64,000 nucleotides of DNA, from assembly GCA_002748705.1 (NCBI GenBank), contig PDSZ01000010.1:1-64000 (forward strand), read 5' to 3'. The notes beneath the pieces were generated by a model. It saw only the letters and a list, made by a program, of their open reading frames with translations, did not search any database and was not told the origin of the DNA. This document shows positions 24,640-33,900 of this stretch, piece by piece; positions within the stretch are counted from its first letter, which is position 1; every line of letters starts with the position of its first letter. Both the position numbers and the translations under genes were made by a program. This DNA comes from Candidatus Fermentibacterota bacterium (lineage in GTDB: Bacteria > Fermentibacterota > Fermentibacteria > Fermentibacterales > Fermentibacteraceae).

Positions 24640-24954
24640 TCAGCGGTCTCGCCATCTTCTGGCGAACGAGGCGCCGCCCTTTGCCGACTTCACAAAACCT
24701 CTGCATTCAGGGAAGCGCACACACCGCCATACCCTGATGTGGGGATACTGGTATCTCTCGGTATCTCCTCCACAGAGGGGACACCTGGGAGTATTTCTTC
24801 CTGTAATCTTTTTGTCAGACTTTTTCTGTTCTGCTTCAAGCTGTTTGTACTTTTCTTCCCTGGACGGGCCGCTGAAGTCTTCGAAGACCTTACGCAGCAG
24901 CAGAACAACTGCAACTGCAGCTCCTATTACCGGAAAAAGTCTGATGATATCCAT
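24640..24954 (-). CDS. Small membrane-anchored zinc-ribbon protein
   Basis: 104 aa starting at ATG 24954; the frame is open to 25086 but those residues look unlike protein and overlap the divergent gene's leader. One N-terminal transmembrane helix (IIRLFPVIGAAVAVVLLLRK), a charged linker, and a C-terminal four-cysteine ribbon: CPLCGG, then CVRFPECRGF, like the topoisomerase I C-terminal zinc finger. It lies 36 bp before the large oxidoreductase gene and is probably co-transcribed. What it does is unknown; a role in binding nucleic acid at the membrane or in assembly of the oxidoreductase is conceivable. The start has only a distant AGGAAA. Confidence 0.6.
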   Translation of the reverse strand: MDIIRLFPVIGAAVAVVLLLRKVFEDFSGPSREEKYKQLEAEQKKSDKKITGRNTPRCPLCGGDTERYQYPHIRVWRCVRFPECRGFVKSAKGGASFARRWRDR

Positions 24955-25150
24955 TTCGCTACCGGTTTCCTGATTAGAGTAAATTCTCAGGCTCATTTGA
25001 TAATACAACATATGCACCTTTGACCAGCCCACCACAACTGTTGACAGAACCATACCTTCCACGGTAATATTGAGTTTCTGCAACAAGACCGATACTAGCT
25101 ATTTACTTTACTTAGATAGCAATAGCAATAACCATAAACTGGAGACAGAG

Positions 25151-27199
25151 ATGAAAAATTACACTCCTGAAAAACTGCGGAATGTTGTGGTACTGGGCCA
25201 CGGTTCTGTTGGCAAGACAAGTTTTTGCGACGCAATGCTCTTCACAGGCGGCGGCTGTGAAAGGCTCGGTTCGGTGGACGACGGCACCAGTGTCTTCGAT
25301 TACACTGCGGAAAGCAGGGAAAAGAAGCACAGCTTCGGTTCCAGCATTGCAAACTGCCAGTGGAAGGGACACAAGGTCAACATTATAGACACTCCAGGTC
25401 TTGCGGATTTCTACGGCGAGACCATTGGCGCCCTCTCAGCTGCTGAAATGGCAGTACTTCTCATTGACTGCACCGACGGTGTTGAGGTGGGAAGCTTCAA
25501 GACATGGAAATTCGCAGCTGATGCGAACATTCCTGTGTTTGTCTATGTGAACAGAATCGACAGAGAAAATGCAGACTTCGACAGGGTTATCGAACAGGCC
25601 AGGGAAATGTTCAACAAGCATGCAGTTCCTGTTGCATTCCCGATAATGGAAGGTGAATCCTTCAAGGGTATTGCAAATGTAATTACAGGCAAGGCTGTTG
25701 ATACACAGGGTAACGAAATGCCCCTGCCCGACAGTGCAAAAGACAAGTGCGAAGAATACCGCATGATGCTCATAGAGGAAGCTGCAGAGGCTGACGAAGA
25801 ACTCATGGAATCATTCTTCGCCAACGAAACTCTTACTGATGATGAACTCTCCAGAGGGATCAGCATAGCAGTGAAGAACAGAGGGCTTTTCCCCATCTTC
25901 TGCGGTACTTCACTTCCTCCTGCCGGTCAGAGCTTTGTTATGGATTCTGTGGTTGAATACGGCCCTTCACCTCTTGAGGCTGGTCCGGTTAATGCTGTTG
26001 AGGGTGATTCTGTCTCACCTGAGCCTTCAGGAGGTTTTGTAGCCAGAGCTTTCAGCACCAAGCTTGACAAGCATGTTGGCGACATGGTCTACATCAAGGT
26101 TCTCAGAGGAGGCGCAAGCGGCTCTCACGAAGTTATCAATACAGGCAGAAGCCAGTCTGAAAGGCTTGGCAATTATTACTACATGAACGGAGCCTCAAGG
26201 CAGGATACCGACAAGATGGTAACCGGTGACATCATTGCTGTTGCAAAACTCAAGAACACCATCACCAACGATGTACTCTGCGACAAGAGCCATCAGGTAA
26301 AACTTGAGCCCATCGACTTTCCAAACCCGGTATACAGGGCTGCAATTGTTCCCACAAAGAGAGGTGATGAAGACAAGATGGGTGCAGGGCTGCACAAGCT
26401 TGGCGCAATGGATCCTACCTTTATCACCAGAAACGAAGCCAATATCGGTCAGACCACTGTGAGCGGAATGGGTGAGCTTCATCTTCAGACCATGCTCACA
26501 AGGCTCAAAGACATGAACGGCGTAGACACTGAACTCCTTAAGCCCAGAATCGCCTATCAAGAAACAATTACCAAAACAGCGGCAGGGGCCTACAAGCACA
26601 AGAAGCAGTCCGGAGGTCGCGGGCAGTACGGCCATGTTATAATGAGGATTGAGCCTCTTCCAAGAGGAGAGGGCTTCGAGTTCGCAAGTGAGGTTACCGG
26701 TGGAAATGTCCCCACAAAGTACATACCTGCAGTGGAAAAGGGTGTTGTGGAATCCATGCACAAAGGGCCTATTTCCGGCAGCGAGGTTATAGATATCAAA
26801 GCTGTTGTTACAGACGGTTCCTCACACTCTGTGGATTCTTCCGACATGGCATTCAAGCTTGCAGCCAGCAAATGCTTTCAGGATCTGATGATGCAGGCAG
26901 GGCCTGTTCTTCTTGAGCCTCTGATGCTCCTTGAAATCACTGTTCCCGACGAATTCATGGGTGATGTTATGGGAGATGTGAATACCAGAAGAGGCAAAAT
27001 TCAGGGAATGGAAGCTCAAGGCGGCTTTCAGGTTATCAAGGCCATAGTTCCTGAAGCGGAGCTTTACCAGTACACCAGCTCTCTCCGCTCCCTCACCCAG
27101 GCCAGAGGAAGCTTCACTCAGGCTTTCAGCCATTACGAAGCTGCACCTAGAGATGTACAGCAGAAGGTTATGGAAGAATACCAGAAGGACGAGGAGTAA
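25151..27199 (+). CDS. Elongation-factor-G-like GTPase (EF-G paralogue)
   Basis: 682 aa. Seen: P-loop GHGSVGKTSF, switch/G3 DTPGLADF, G4 written NRID where canonical EF-G has NKMD, and later domains with GEFGR-equivalent text SGGRGQYGHVIMRIEPL and VMGDVNTRRGKIQGME. Start at ATG 25151 behind GGAGACAG; the frame extends to 25070 without support. The sequence follows the EF-G-like/EF-G2 class rather than the main translocase usually found in the str operon with rpsL, rpsG and tuf, none of which is present. Such paralogues may act in recycling or under stress (family knowledge, variable). Linked to a secreted-protein gene downstream. Confidence 0.85.
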   Translation: MKNYTPEKLRNVVVLGHGSVGKTSFCDAMLFTGGGCERLGSVDDGTSVFDYTAESREKKHSFGSSIANCQWKGHKVNIIDTPGLADFYGETIGALSAAEMAVLLIDCTDGVEVGSFKTWKFAADANIPVFVYVNRIDRENADFDRVIEQAREMFNKHAVPVAFPIMEGESFKGIANVITGKAVDTQGNEMPLPDSAKDKCEEYRMMLIEEAAEADEELMESFFANETLTDDELSRGISIAVKNRGLFPIFCGTSLPPAGQSFVMDSVVEYGPSPLEAGPVNAVEGDSVSPEPSGGFVARAFSTKLDKHVGDMVYIKVLRGGASGSHEVINTGRSQSERLGNYYYMNGASRQDTDKMVTGDIIAVAKLKNTITNDVLCDKSHQVKLEPIDFPNPVYRAAIVPTKRGDEDKMGAGLHKLGAMDPTFITRNEANIGQTTVSGMGELHLQTMLTRLKDMNGVDTELLKPRIAYQETITKTAAGAYKHKKQSGGRGQYGHVIMRIEPLPRGEGFEFASEVTGGNVPTKYIPAVEKGVVESMHKGPISGSEVIDIKAVVTDGSSHSVDSSDMAFKLAASKCFQDLMMQAGPVLLEPLMLLEITVPDEFMGDVMGDVNTRRGKIQGMEAQGGFQVIKAIVPEAELYQYTSSLRSLTQARGSFTQAFSHYEAAPRDVQQKVMEEYQKDEE

Positions 27200-27203
27200 A
27201 ATC

Positions 27204-27821
27204 ATGAAGAAGCCGGCAGCGGTACTGATACTGCTTTTGTTCACTGTCAATACCGCCCTGGCTTCTCCTGTGGGCCAGGGTGGCGGTTCAACTCCCAATG
27301 AGGAAGAGAGCAACCTTTCAACAGTGATAATGATAGCTGTGGTTGCAGGTTTCTCCGCACTGATCATCGGTGACATTATCACAGATAACGCGGAAGACTC
27401 CCAGGATGCCATTTCAGGTGTCGAAACAAATGATGCCTCAGAGGACACCGGTGTAGACTGGGGTTCACTTGCCGCTGATACTGCTGATACCTCTCTGCCA
27501 ATACTCTCTGTTTCTGTGTTTACAGTGAATGATGGCAGAAATCTTGCATCCTACTTCTCCACTCTTCTGGAACAGGGTAACGGCCTTTACTACAATGTGC
27601 ACGGCAATCCCGCCGCTCTTGGTGCCATGGCTCCGGAAGAAGCCGCAGCAACCGGATTCGCGTTTCTGGACTGTGACTGGTTCATAGCTGGAGACAGCTC
27701 AGGAATTTACCTGTTCTCAAGAAATTCGGATGAACCGTTATGGCAGTGGAATCTGGCCCCTGCAGACTCTGCGTCAGTAAGAAATGCAGCTGCTGAGTTC
27801 AGAGAATTCTCATCTGAATAG
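27204..27821 (+). CDS. Exported hypothetical protein with signal peptide and one membrane helix
   Basis: 205 aa. ATG 27204 follows GAGGAG and lies 4 bp after the EF-G-like stop, so it is co-transcribed. Signal peptide MKKPAAVLILLLFTVNTALA, a Gly-rich linker, then a hydrophobic helix (VIMIAVVAGFSALIIGDIIT, about residues 38-57), an acidic linker and a C-terminal globular domain of about 100 residues (SVFTVNDGRNLASYFSTLLE; GFAFLDCDWFIAGDSSGIYL). It should be periplasmic or anchored in the inner membrane. Family not recognised. Pairing with a translation GTPase seems accidental. Confidence 0.7.
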   Translation: MKKPAAVLILLLFTVNTALASPVGQGGGSTPNEEESNLSTVIMIAVVAGFSALIIGDIITDNAEDSQDAISGVETNDASEDTGVDWGSLAADTADTSLPILSVSVFTVNDGRNLASYFSTLLEQGNGLYYNVHGNPAALGAMAPEEAAATGFAFLDCDWFIAGDSSGIYLFSRNSDEPLWQWNLAPADSASVRNAAAEFREFSSE

Positions 27822-27934
27822 CACACTGTAATCTCCATAAAAAACAACCCTGTTCAAACACACGAAAATCATATATATATACTTTTATCGTGTCCTGATT
27901 CGGTTGAGATGATACAAAACACTAAGGAGGATTA

Positions 27935-30313
27935 ATGAAGCTGATAACAGCTCTTTCACTGATTCTGCTGTCAAATGTGTTTGCAGCAGAATTTACGGTA
28001 AACATCCCTGTTTCAGCAGAAACAGTTGAGATAAGGGAGTATGCCAACTATACTGCTGTAAGCATGCCGGGAGTTCTGTCTGTTACTCAGGAAGGCGCAC
28101 CTGCCCTTCCGGTAATGAGTGCGACAGTTGCTCTTCCCAGAGGCACCAGAGCTGAATCGATCGAAGTTACTGATGTCACCTGGAGCAGTTTGCGCGGAAG
28201 GTACACAGTGCTCCCTGCAACAGCGCCTGTTCCCATCAGCCTTATGGGAGAAACCGAGATTGCCATACCTGTTCCTGATACCCACATCTATTCATCAACT
28301 GAGTTCTGGCCTGCACAGGCTGTAAAACTTCAGGGTTCATCAATGCTCATGGGACATCCGGTTGCGTATGTCACCGTTAACCCTGTAAGGTGGAATCCTG
28401 CTTCAGGCGCAATTGAGGTGATCAGCAATCTTGAGATCAGAGTAAGCACTGAAGCTGCCGATTTCTATCAGGTAAGAACACGATCAGCACAGAGTGAAGA
28501 AAGAATCCGCACAATGGTGGAAAACACCGTGGTCAACCCTGACATGGTTCAGGCCAGCGGTGCAAACATCGTTCCATCCAGAGACCTGACTTACGGCGAA
28601 TATGTTGTTATAGCCACTCCTTCCTATGAAAGCTATGCTCAGAATTTTGCCGACTGGAAGACACGAAAAGGTATTCCTACAAGTGTCTACACCACAACCT
28701 GGATCCAGTCACAGTACTCATGCACAGACCTTCAGCAGGAGATCAGAGCCTTCCTTACCGACTGCAGGGATGAGGGTGTTGAGTATGTACTCATCTGGGG
28801 TGACGACAACATCATTGCAGGCAGAGACGCAAAAATTTCTTACAGCAGCTACCTGGAGTATCCACCTGTAGATCTGTACTGGTCAGACATAAACGATACA
28901 GTTCCCGGCGCAGACCAGTGGAACTCCAACGGAAACTCTGTATGGGGTGAGTACGGTGTGGATAATGTTGACTACCATCCAGACCTGCTTACAGGCCGTG
29001 CAAGCGTGAACAGTACATCTGAGGCTAATCTGTTCCTGGACAAGGTTCTGGCTTATGAACAGGTAACCACAGCTGACTACTTCGAAACTGCTCCTGAGGA
29101 ACTGAGAATAGGCTACACAACAGAACTTCTCTGGGGTTCACCCTACTACTGTTACGGTTCCGCAGGCGCTGAGATAATCAGCGGCTATGTTCCTTCCAGT
29201 TCGTGGGAGGAAGAAAAGTGCTACGATTCAGCAGGTAACAACAATTCAGCAATCACCACTGCAATGATTAATGCAGGTCCACACCATGTCTATCACGCAA
29301 GTCATGGATCAGAAACAGGCTTCTCCCTTCCAGGGGGTGGATACAATACTTCAGATTTCATGGCCCTTCAGAACATCTCCAACGGCCACCTTCCTGCTAT
29401 CTGGAACTCTATCAGCTGTCTTATAGGTCATCTGGACGGATACGAGTGCATGGGAGATGCCTGGCTTGCCAGTACAGGCGGAGGCGGCTTCGGCGGTTTC
29501 AATGCCAGATACGGATGGGGCAGCCCCAGCAATCCGGGCAACGGAATAAGCGAAGTTCTCTGCCAGAAAATCTATGATGAACACTGGAACGAGAACCAGA
29601 CTTCCCTCGGAGGAATGCACTTCTTCGGTCGTGACGAAATGTGTCCGCCCTCAGACAATGTAACCGACTGGTGTGTAAAAGAATACAATCTGTTTGGCGA
29701 GCCTGAGCTTCCTGTATGGACTGCAGATGCCACTGAGCTCTCGGCAACCTATCCTGCAACCATTCCAGGAGCAACAACTGTTGACATTACAGTGAATGCC
29801 GGCGGTTCCCCTGTTTCAGGAGCAAGAGTCTGTCTCTTCAAGGGTGATAACTGGTCCACTGCAGAAGTATACGAGGTTGAAAACACCAACGCTTCAGGAC
29901 AGGTCTCTATTCCTGTCAGCCCTTCCACCACAGGTGATATGCTTATTACTGCATGGGCTTACAACCACATCGCATACCTGGGTACCATTACAGTCAGCGG
30001 TTCCGGAATTGAGGGTGAGACTGAAGGCACTGTCTATGTGAACTCCATAAGCACACCTTTCCCTAATCCTGCCACAGCACATGCTGCCATTCCCTTCAGT
30101 ATGTCAGCAGAAGGAAATACAACTGTTCAGGTCTTTGACCTGTCAGGCCGCTGTGTTGCCACACTTGCCGATCAGGAGATGATGTCAGGAGAGCACACCC
30201 TCAACTGGGATCTTTCCAGTTCCAGCGGTTCATCTGTTCCTAACGGTTTCTACACTGTGGTCGTAACCACTCCTGAGACAGTAATGACCGAGAGGATAGT
30301 AGTTCTCAGGTAG
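27935..30313 (+). CDS. Gingipain-type C25 cysteine peptidase, second copy
   Basis: 792 aa, paralogue of the peptidase at 18917-21319. Clean signal peptide (MKLITALSLILLSNVFAAEF) and AAGGAGG before ATG 27935. Catalytic His in HHVYHASHGSE (H457) and Cys in SISCLIGHLDG (C495). Long identical blocks shared with the first copy include TTWIQSQYSCTDLQQE-type text, DIND, DYHPDL, GRASVNS and DYFETAP. An Ig-like module (GSPVSGARVCLFKGD) precedes the FlgD-like sorting domain (TVQVFDLSGRCVATLAD), which ends IVVLR. Expected to be exported and anchored or released by a type IX-like system and to digest protein. A perfect hairpin terminator follows at 30331. The upstream TTCAAA...TATATA pair (17 bp apart) is a weak promoter candidate. 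Confidence 0.9.
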   Translation: MKLITALSLILLSNVFAAEFTVNIPVSAETVEIREYANYTAVSMPGVLSVTQEGAPALPVMSATVALPRGTRAESIEVTDVTWSSLRGRYTVLPATAPVPISLMGETEIAIPVPDTHIYSSTEFWPAQAVKLQGSSMLMGHPVAYVTVNPVRWNPASGAIEVISNLEIRVSTEAADFYQVRTRSAQSEERIRTMVENTVVNPDMVQASGANIVPSRDLTYGEYVVIATPSYESYAQNFADWKTRKGIPTSVYTTTWIQSQYSCTDLQQEIRAFLTDCRDEGVEYVLIWGDDNIIAGRDAKISYSSYLEYPPVDLYWSDINDTVPGADQWNSNGNSVWGEYGVDNVDYHPDLLTGRASVNSTSEANLFLDKVLAYEQVTTADYFETAPEELRIGYTTELLWGSPYYCYGSAGAEIISGYVPSSSWEEEKCYDSAGNNNSAITTAMINAGPHHVYHASHGSETGFSLPGGGYNTSDFMALQNISNGHLPAIWNSISCLIGHLDGYECMGDAWLASTGGGGFGGFNARYGWGSPSNPGNGISEVLCQKIYDEHWNENQTSLGGMHFFGRDEMCPPSDNVTDWCVKEYNLFGEPELPVWTADATELSATYPATIPGATTVDITVNAGGSPVSGARVCLFKGDNWSTAEVYEVENTNASGQVSIPVSPSTTGDMLITAWAYNHIAYLGTITVSGSGIEGETEGTVYVNSISTPFPNPATAHAAIPFSMSAEGNTTVQVFDLSGRCVATLADQEMMSGEHTLNWDLSSSSGSSVPNGFYTVVVTTPETVMTERIVVLR

Positions 30314-30330
30314 CAAATCGTTTATCTCTG

Positions 30331-30360
30331 AAAAAAGAGGCGCTCAGGCGCCTCTTTTTT
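30331..30360. terminator. Strong, symmetric rho-independent terminator
   Basis: AAAAAAGAGGCGC, loop TCAG, GCGCCTCTTTTTT: a perfect 13-bp inverted repeat with A6 and T6 ends, so it can stop transcription in either direction. It closes the second C25 gene. Confidence 0.92.
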
Positions 30361-30427
30361 CATCCATTGCTTTTCTTAAACTATTTTCGTATCATTAAAT
30401 GCTCACTTCTATAAGGGAGGTAGTCAG

Positions 30428-30583
30428 ATGAAAAAATATTCTTTTCTTCTGCTGACTGTTATCGATCCCTTGATTACTGCTGTATATGCCTGCGATACCT
30501 GCTGTACACGCCCAACTGTCCCGAGTCATGCACCATGGTTCTGGTTCTGCAGCCGATTAACGAAAACATCACCAGGGAGGTAA
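30428..30583 (+). pseudogene. Duplicated, frame-broken 5' end of the downstream propeller gene
   Basis: A 51-codon frame begins MKKYSFLLLTVIDPLITAVY, nearly identical to the start of the intact gene at 30588 (one G-to-D change in the signal peptide). After about codon 24 base losses shift it out of frame, and it stops at TAA 30581 just before the real ATG. The DNA match continues past the shift to the bases coding for the PPINGN-like region. Both copies keep the ribosome site (GGGAGGTA). The offset between the two ATGs is 160 bp. It is either a fossil of a tandem duplication or a short leader peptide. Confidence 0.75.
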
Positions 30584-30587
30584 TAAG

Positions 30588-31940
30588 ATGAAGAAGTATT
30601 CTTTTCTTCTGCTGACCGTTATCGGTCCCTTGATTACTGCTGTATATGCCTACGATACCTGGCTGTACACATTCAACTGTCCCGAGGCATGCACAGATGT
30701 TTTGGTTCTGCCGCCGATTAATGGAAACATCACTTTCGCCAGTTACTGTTATGTGAACGGCTCAGATTCAGATCCTTTCACATGGCTTGCCCAGGTGAAT
30801 GAATCAGGTCAGATCAACTGGGAGCACACATTAGACATACCCCCCAGAGGTCTGGTTCCTGTTTCAGGAGGAGGATGTATTCTTCTGAGAAGTGTGTCTG
30901 CAACCTCAGTCTTAACAAAATACAATTCATATGGAAACACTGTATGGAGCATTAACCTACCTCAGAAGACAGACTTACTTTATGTAACTCCGGAAGGTGA
31001 TCTTATTCTCTCGTTGGAAGACCAGATACAGAAAAGAGACGGAAACGGGAATATTATATGGACAACTCCTGTGCCCTCACAGATGTCCGAAATAAGAGCC
31101 TTCGGTAACTCAGATTTCCAGTCCGGCAGTTTCGCCATCGCAGGGACAAGCATGTATGGCGACTTCCAGATGGGAATTGCCGATGAATCAGGAACCGTAC
31201 CTTGGACAAGCAGTTTCCATGATCCATACTGGAATTATCAGGATACTCAGGGAGTCTTTGCAGATGCCGCAGGAAACTGTTACGGATGCGCTACCTACTC
31301 AATTCCCATGCCGCCGATGGATACCAGAAGCTGGGTACAGCGGGCAAATAACGGCGGCTCACTGATCTGGTCGATGGAATACGATTGTGTAGGAGGTATC
31401 TGCCCTGCACCTGATGGCAGAATTGCAGTTACAGGTACTAACGATGATGAGAAGTTATATTTCTGCTTCCTGAACCAGAATACCGGCGCTGAAATATACC
31501 AGATACTTCATGATATTCCTGAGGCGGTATTGCGGCCTAAAGGCATACTACCCTGCTCCGAGGGAGGATATCTCATTGGAGGAGCTGCATCATATGATGT
31601 TTTTCTGGCCAGGGTTGACTCTCTGGGACTGATTAACGGCGCTGGAATCCCGGAACAGGAGAGCAGCCTGCCTGAGATAACAGTATCTGCAAATCCCGTA
31701 TCCACTTCAGCTGTAATCTCCGTATCAGTCCCTGAAGCAGGAAATATGAACATAACGGTGTTTGATATTTTCGGCAGAAAAGTCGGCACACTGACTGATC
31801 AGATGGTCACAGAAGGGAATCACTCCCTGCAATGGGGCTTGACTGATTCAGACGGCTCACCTCTCCCCAACGGTTTCTATACCATTCGAGCTGTCACAGC
31901 AGGAGGAGCCGCAACTTTCAGAATGGTGGTTCTCAGGTAA
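30588..31940 (+). CDS. Secreted beta-propeller (PQQ-like) protein with sorting domain
   Basis: 450 aa. Signal peptide MKKYSFLLLTVIGPLITAVYA with GGGAGG before ATG 30588. The body has propeller-like repeats seen in PQQ/quinoprotein-type folds: QVNESGQINWEHTL, KYNSYGNTVWSINL, QKRDGNGNIIWTTPV, RANNGGSLIWSMEY, each ending in a W-containing strand. The last 75 residues are a FlgD-like sorting domain (NITVFDIFGRKVGTL, then PNGFYTIRAV), ending MVVLR as in the C25 peptidases. No catalytic residues are apparent; probably a surface binding or scaffold protein exported by the type IX-like route. Its 5' end is duplicated upstream. Confidence 0.78.
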   Translation: MKKYSFLLLTVIGPLITAVYAYDTWLYTFNCPEACTDVLVLPPINGNITFASYCYVNGSDSDPFTWLAQVNESGQINWEHTLDIPPRGLVPVSGGGCILLRSVSATSVLTKYNSYGNTVWSINLPQKTDLLYVTPEGDLILSLEDQIQKRDGNGNIIWTTPVPSQMSEIRAFGNSDFQSGSFAIAGTSMYGDFQMGIADESGTVPWTSSFHDPYWNYQDTQGVFADAAGNCYGCATYSIPMPPMDTRSWVQRANNGGSLIWSMEYDCVGGICPAPDGRIAVTGTNDDEKLYFCFLNQNTGAEIYQILHDIPEAVLRPKGILPCSEGGYLIGGAASYDVFLARVDSLGLINGAGIPEQESSLPEITVSANPVSTSAVISVSVPEAGNMNITVFDIFGRKVGTLTDQMVTEGNHSLQWGLTDSDGSPLPNGFYTIRAVTAGGAATFRMVVLR

Positions 31941-32040
31941 GTACAGAGATCTTACAGATCTCACAGTTACAAACCATTGCATTGCAATTGCGCTGAAAAC
32001 TATTCTGCAGCAAACAAGTATTCTCACCCCTGCCCCTTGA

Positions 32041-32064
32041 GCAGAGGTACTTTGGTGCCTCTGC
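32041..32064 (+). terminator. Hairpin after the propeller gene
   Basis: GCAGAGGTAC and GTGCCTCTGC pair over 10 bp (one G-T) around TTTG, followed by CTTTCCTT. It is the only strong structure in the 335-bp gap 31941-32276, which otherwise shows no gene; 31950-31960 also contains a short AGATCT-repeat. Confidence 0.5.
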
Positions 32065-32276
32065 CTTTCCTTACTGATTAATCATTCTGCAGTAAATCGG
32101 AAAACATTGAAATACTCTGGATAATACTTGCAAAAGATTTGATAAGTCCCGCAAAGTGATTGTATCTATTTTCATCTTTGCTGAAGTAAATCATTCAGAG
32201 ATATAAGGATGATTGTGAGGTATTACAATATTTTCTCAGATAATCGGATAGTGATCATGATTCAGCATAAGATGCG

Positions 32277-33809
32277 TTATACCCAGTAGTCTCTGCCAAG
32301 TGAACGGTATTGAACTGCTTCAGCGATATGTGCGTCTGAGATCTTTGACGATCTGTTCAGGTCTGCGATGGTTCTGGCAACTCTGAGGGTTCTGTAGTAA
32401 CCTCTGGCTGAAAGCCCGAATCTTGAGGCTGCTGCGTCAAGAAGCTTTCTGCCTGCAGGGCTCAGCGGGCAGTACTTCATTGTGAGTGTGCTTGTCATTC
32501 CTGCGTTGCTGTGAACTCCCTTTACAGCCATAAACCTTTCATTCTGCAGTTTCCGTGATTGTATGACCCTCTCTCTGATCATACTGCTTGTTTCGGAAGC
32601 GACTTCAGTATTCCCAAGTTCCTTTCTGGGAACCGGCAGAACCTCAAGATGAATGTCGATACGGTCAAGGAGAGGGCCTGAGATCTTGCCCAGATACCGC
32701 TGAACCTGGGAAGCAGTGCAGTTGCATGCCTTTGTCGAATGGGTCAGGTAACCGCAGGGGCAGGGATTCATGGCAGCCACGAGCATGAATCTGGCAGGAA
32801 GCACCACTGTGGCAGATGATCTTGAGATTATCACCTTTCCGCTCTCCATGGGCTGCCGCATTACTTCCAGCACTCCCCTCCTGAATTCAGGGAGTTCATC
32901 AAGAAACAGAACTCCGTTGTGGGCAAGGCTCACTTCACCTGGCCTTGGATTGGAACCGCCGCCTGCAAGCCCCGGAGTGGAGACTGTGTGGTGGGGAGCA
33001 CGAAATGGCCTTTTTCGAACCAGAGCCTGCCCCTCAGGCAGAAGCCCTGACACACTGTACACCTTTGTGGTTTCAATGGCTTCTTCTCTGGACAGTGGAG
33101 GAAGTATTCCTGGAAGCCTTGCTGCAAGCATTGTTTTTCCTGAGCCTGGAGGCCCTATCATAAGAACATTATGACCGCCTGCCGCGGCTATCTCAAGTGC
33201 CCTCTTTGCCTGCTGCTGCCCTCTGACTTCAGAGAAATCAGGAAGAATCTCAGGTTCAGAGTCTGTATGTGATACCTCTCCGGCTTCTCTGAGGGACGAT
33301 ACACCCTGAAGAAAAAGAGCGACTTCTTCCAGTGTGTCAGCAGAATGAACAGGAACCGGAGACGCTATGGCAGCTTCACCTGAATTGCAGGCAGGAACCA
33401 CAAGCCCTTCGATTTCCTGCCCGTAAAGACCTGAAGCCATTGGCAAAACACCCTTTACCGGCCTCAGTGTGCCGTCAAGGGCCAGTTCAGCAAGATAGGC
33501 ATACCTGCCTGCTCTCTCGGCAGGCACAAAGCCTGAAGCTGCCAGAAGGCCCACAGCTATAGGCAGATCAAATGCTGCCCCCTCCTTCTTTCTCCCTGCA
33601 GGAGCCAGGTTAACAGTAAGTTTTTTCGCCGGAAGAGAAAAACCGGTGTTGTGAATGGCTGCCTGCACCCTTTCCCGGGATTCCTTGACTGCATTGTCAG
33701 GCAGGCCGACTATTGTGAAGGAAGGAAGACCTTTTGAGAGATCAACCTCAACCTCAACCTGAAAGGCATCTATTCCCACAAGTCCGACGCTTCTTGTACA
33801 TGCCAGCAT
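32277..33809 (-). CDS. comM: YifB/ComM-type AAA+ ATPase (Mg-chelatase-like)
   Basis: 510 aa, full length for the family. The N-terminal Lon-protease-like domain (VGLVGIDAFQVEVEVDLSKG, LPSFTIVGLPDNAVKESRER) precedes the AAA+ core: Walker A GPPGSGKTML (219-228), Walker B FLDELPEF, the RRGVLEVMRQPMESG segment, and a PCPCGY...C cysteine cluster typical of YifB. The C-terminal helical part ends with SLGRDYW. ComM is a bidirectional helicase aiding branch migration in natural transformation; other YifB members are less well defined. AGGAGG precedes ATG 33809. It stands downstream of the cyclophilin terminator and seems to have its own transcript. Confidence 0.92.
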   Translation of the reverse strand: MLACTRSVGLVGIDAFQVEVEVDLSKGLPSFTIVGLPDNAVKESRERVQAAIHNTGFSLPAKKLTVNLAPAGRKKEGAAFDLPIAVGLLAASGFVPAERAGRYAYLAELALDGTLRPVKGVLPMASGLYGQEIEGLVVPACNSGEAAIASPVPVHSADTLEEVALFLQGVSSLREAGEVSHTDSEPEILPDFSEVRGQQQAKRALEIAAAGGHNVLMIGPPGSGKTMLAARLPGILPPLSREEAIETTKVYSVSGLLPEGQALVRKRPFRAPHHTVSTPGLAGGGSNPRPGEVSLAHNGVLFLDELPEFRRGVLEVMRQPMESGKVIISRSSATVVLPARFMLVAAMNPCPCGYLTHSTKACNCTASQVQRYLGKISGPLLDRIDIHLEVLPVPRKELGNTEVASETSSMIRERVIQSRKLQNERFMAVKGVHSNAGMTSTLTMKYCPLSPAGRKLLDAAASRFGLSARGYYRTLRVARTIADLNRSSKISDAHIAEAVQYRSLGRDYWV

Positions 33810-33856
33810 GAGAACCTCCTGTCTCCATTAACCGGCATATTTTCTCAAAAAGCAAA

Positions 33857-33880
33857 CAGGGAGGGATGAGCCCCTCCCTG
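33857..33880 (-). terminator. Rho-independent terminator after the cyclophilin gene
   Basis: CAGGGAGGG and CCCTCCCTG make a perfect 9-bp stem with a 6-base loop, followed on the minus strand by TTTGCTTTTT. It ends the leuS-cyclophilin operon just before the comM leader. Confidence 0.8.
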
Positions 33881-33900
33881 AACTGTCAATGGCTCTCTTT

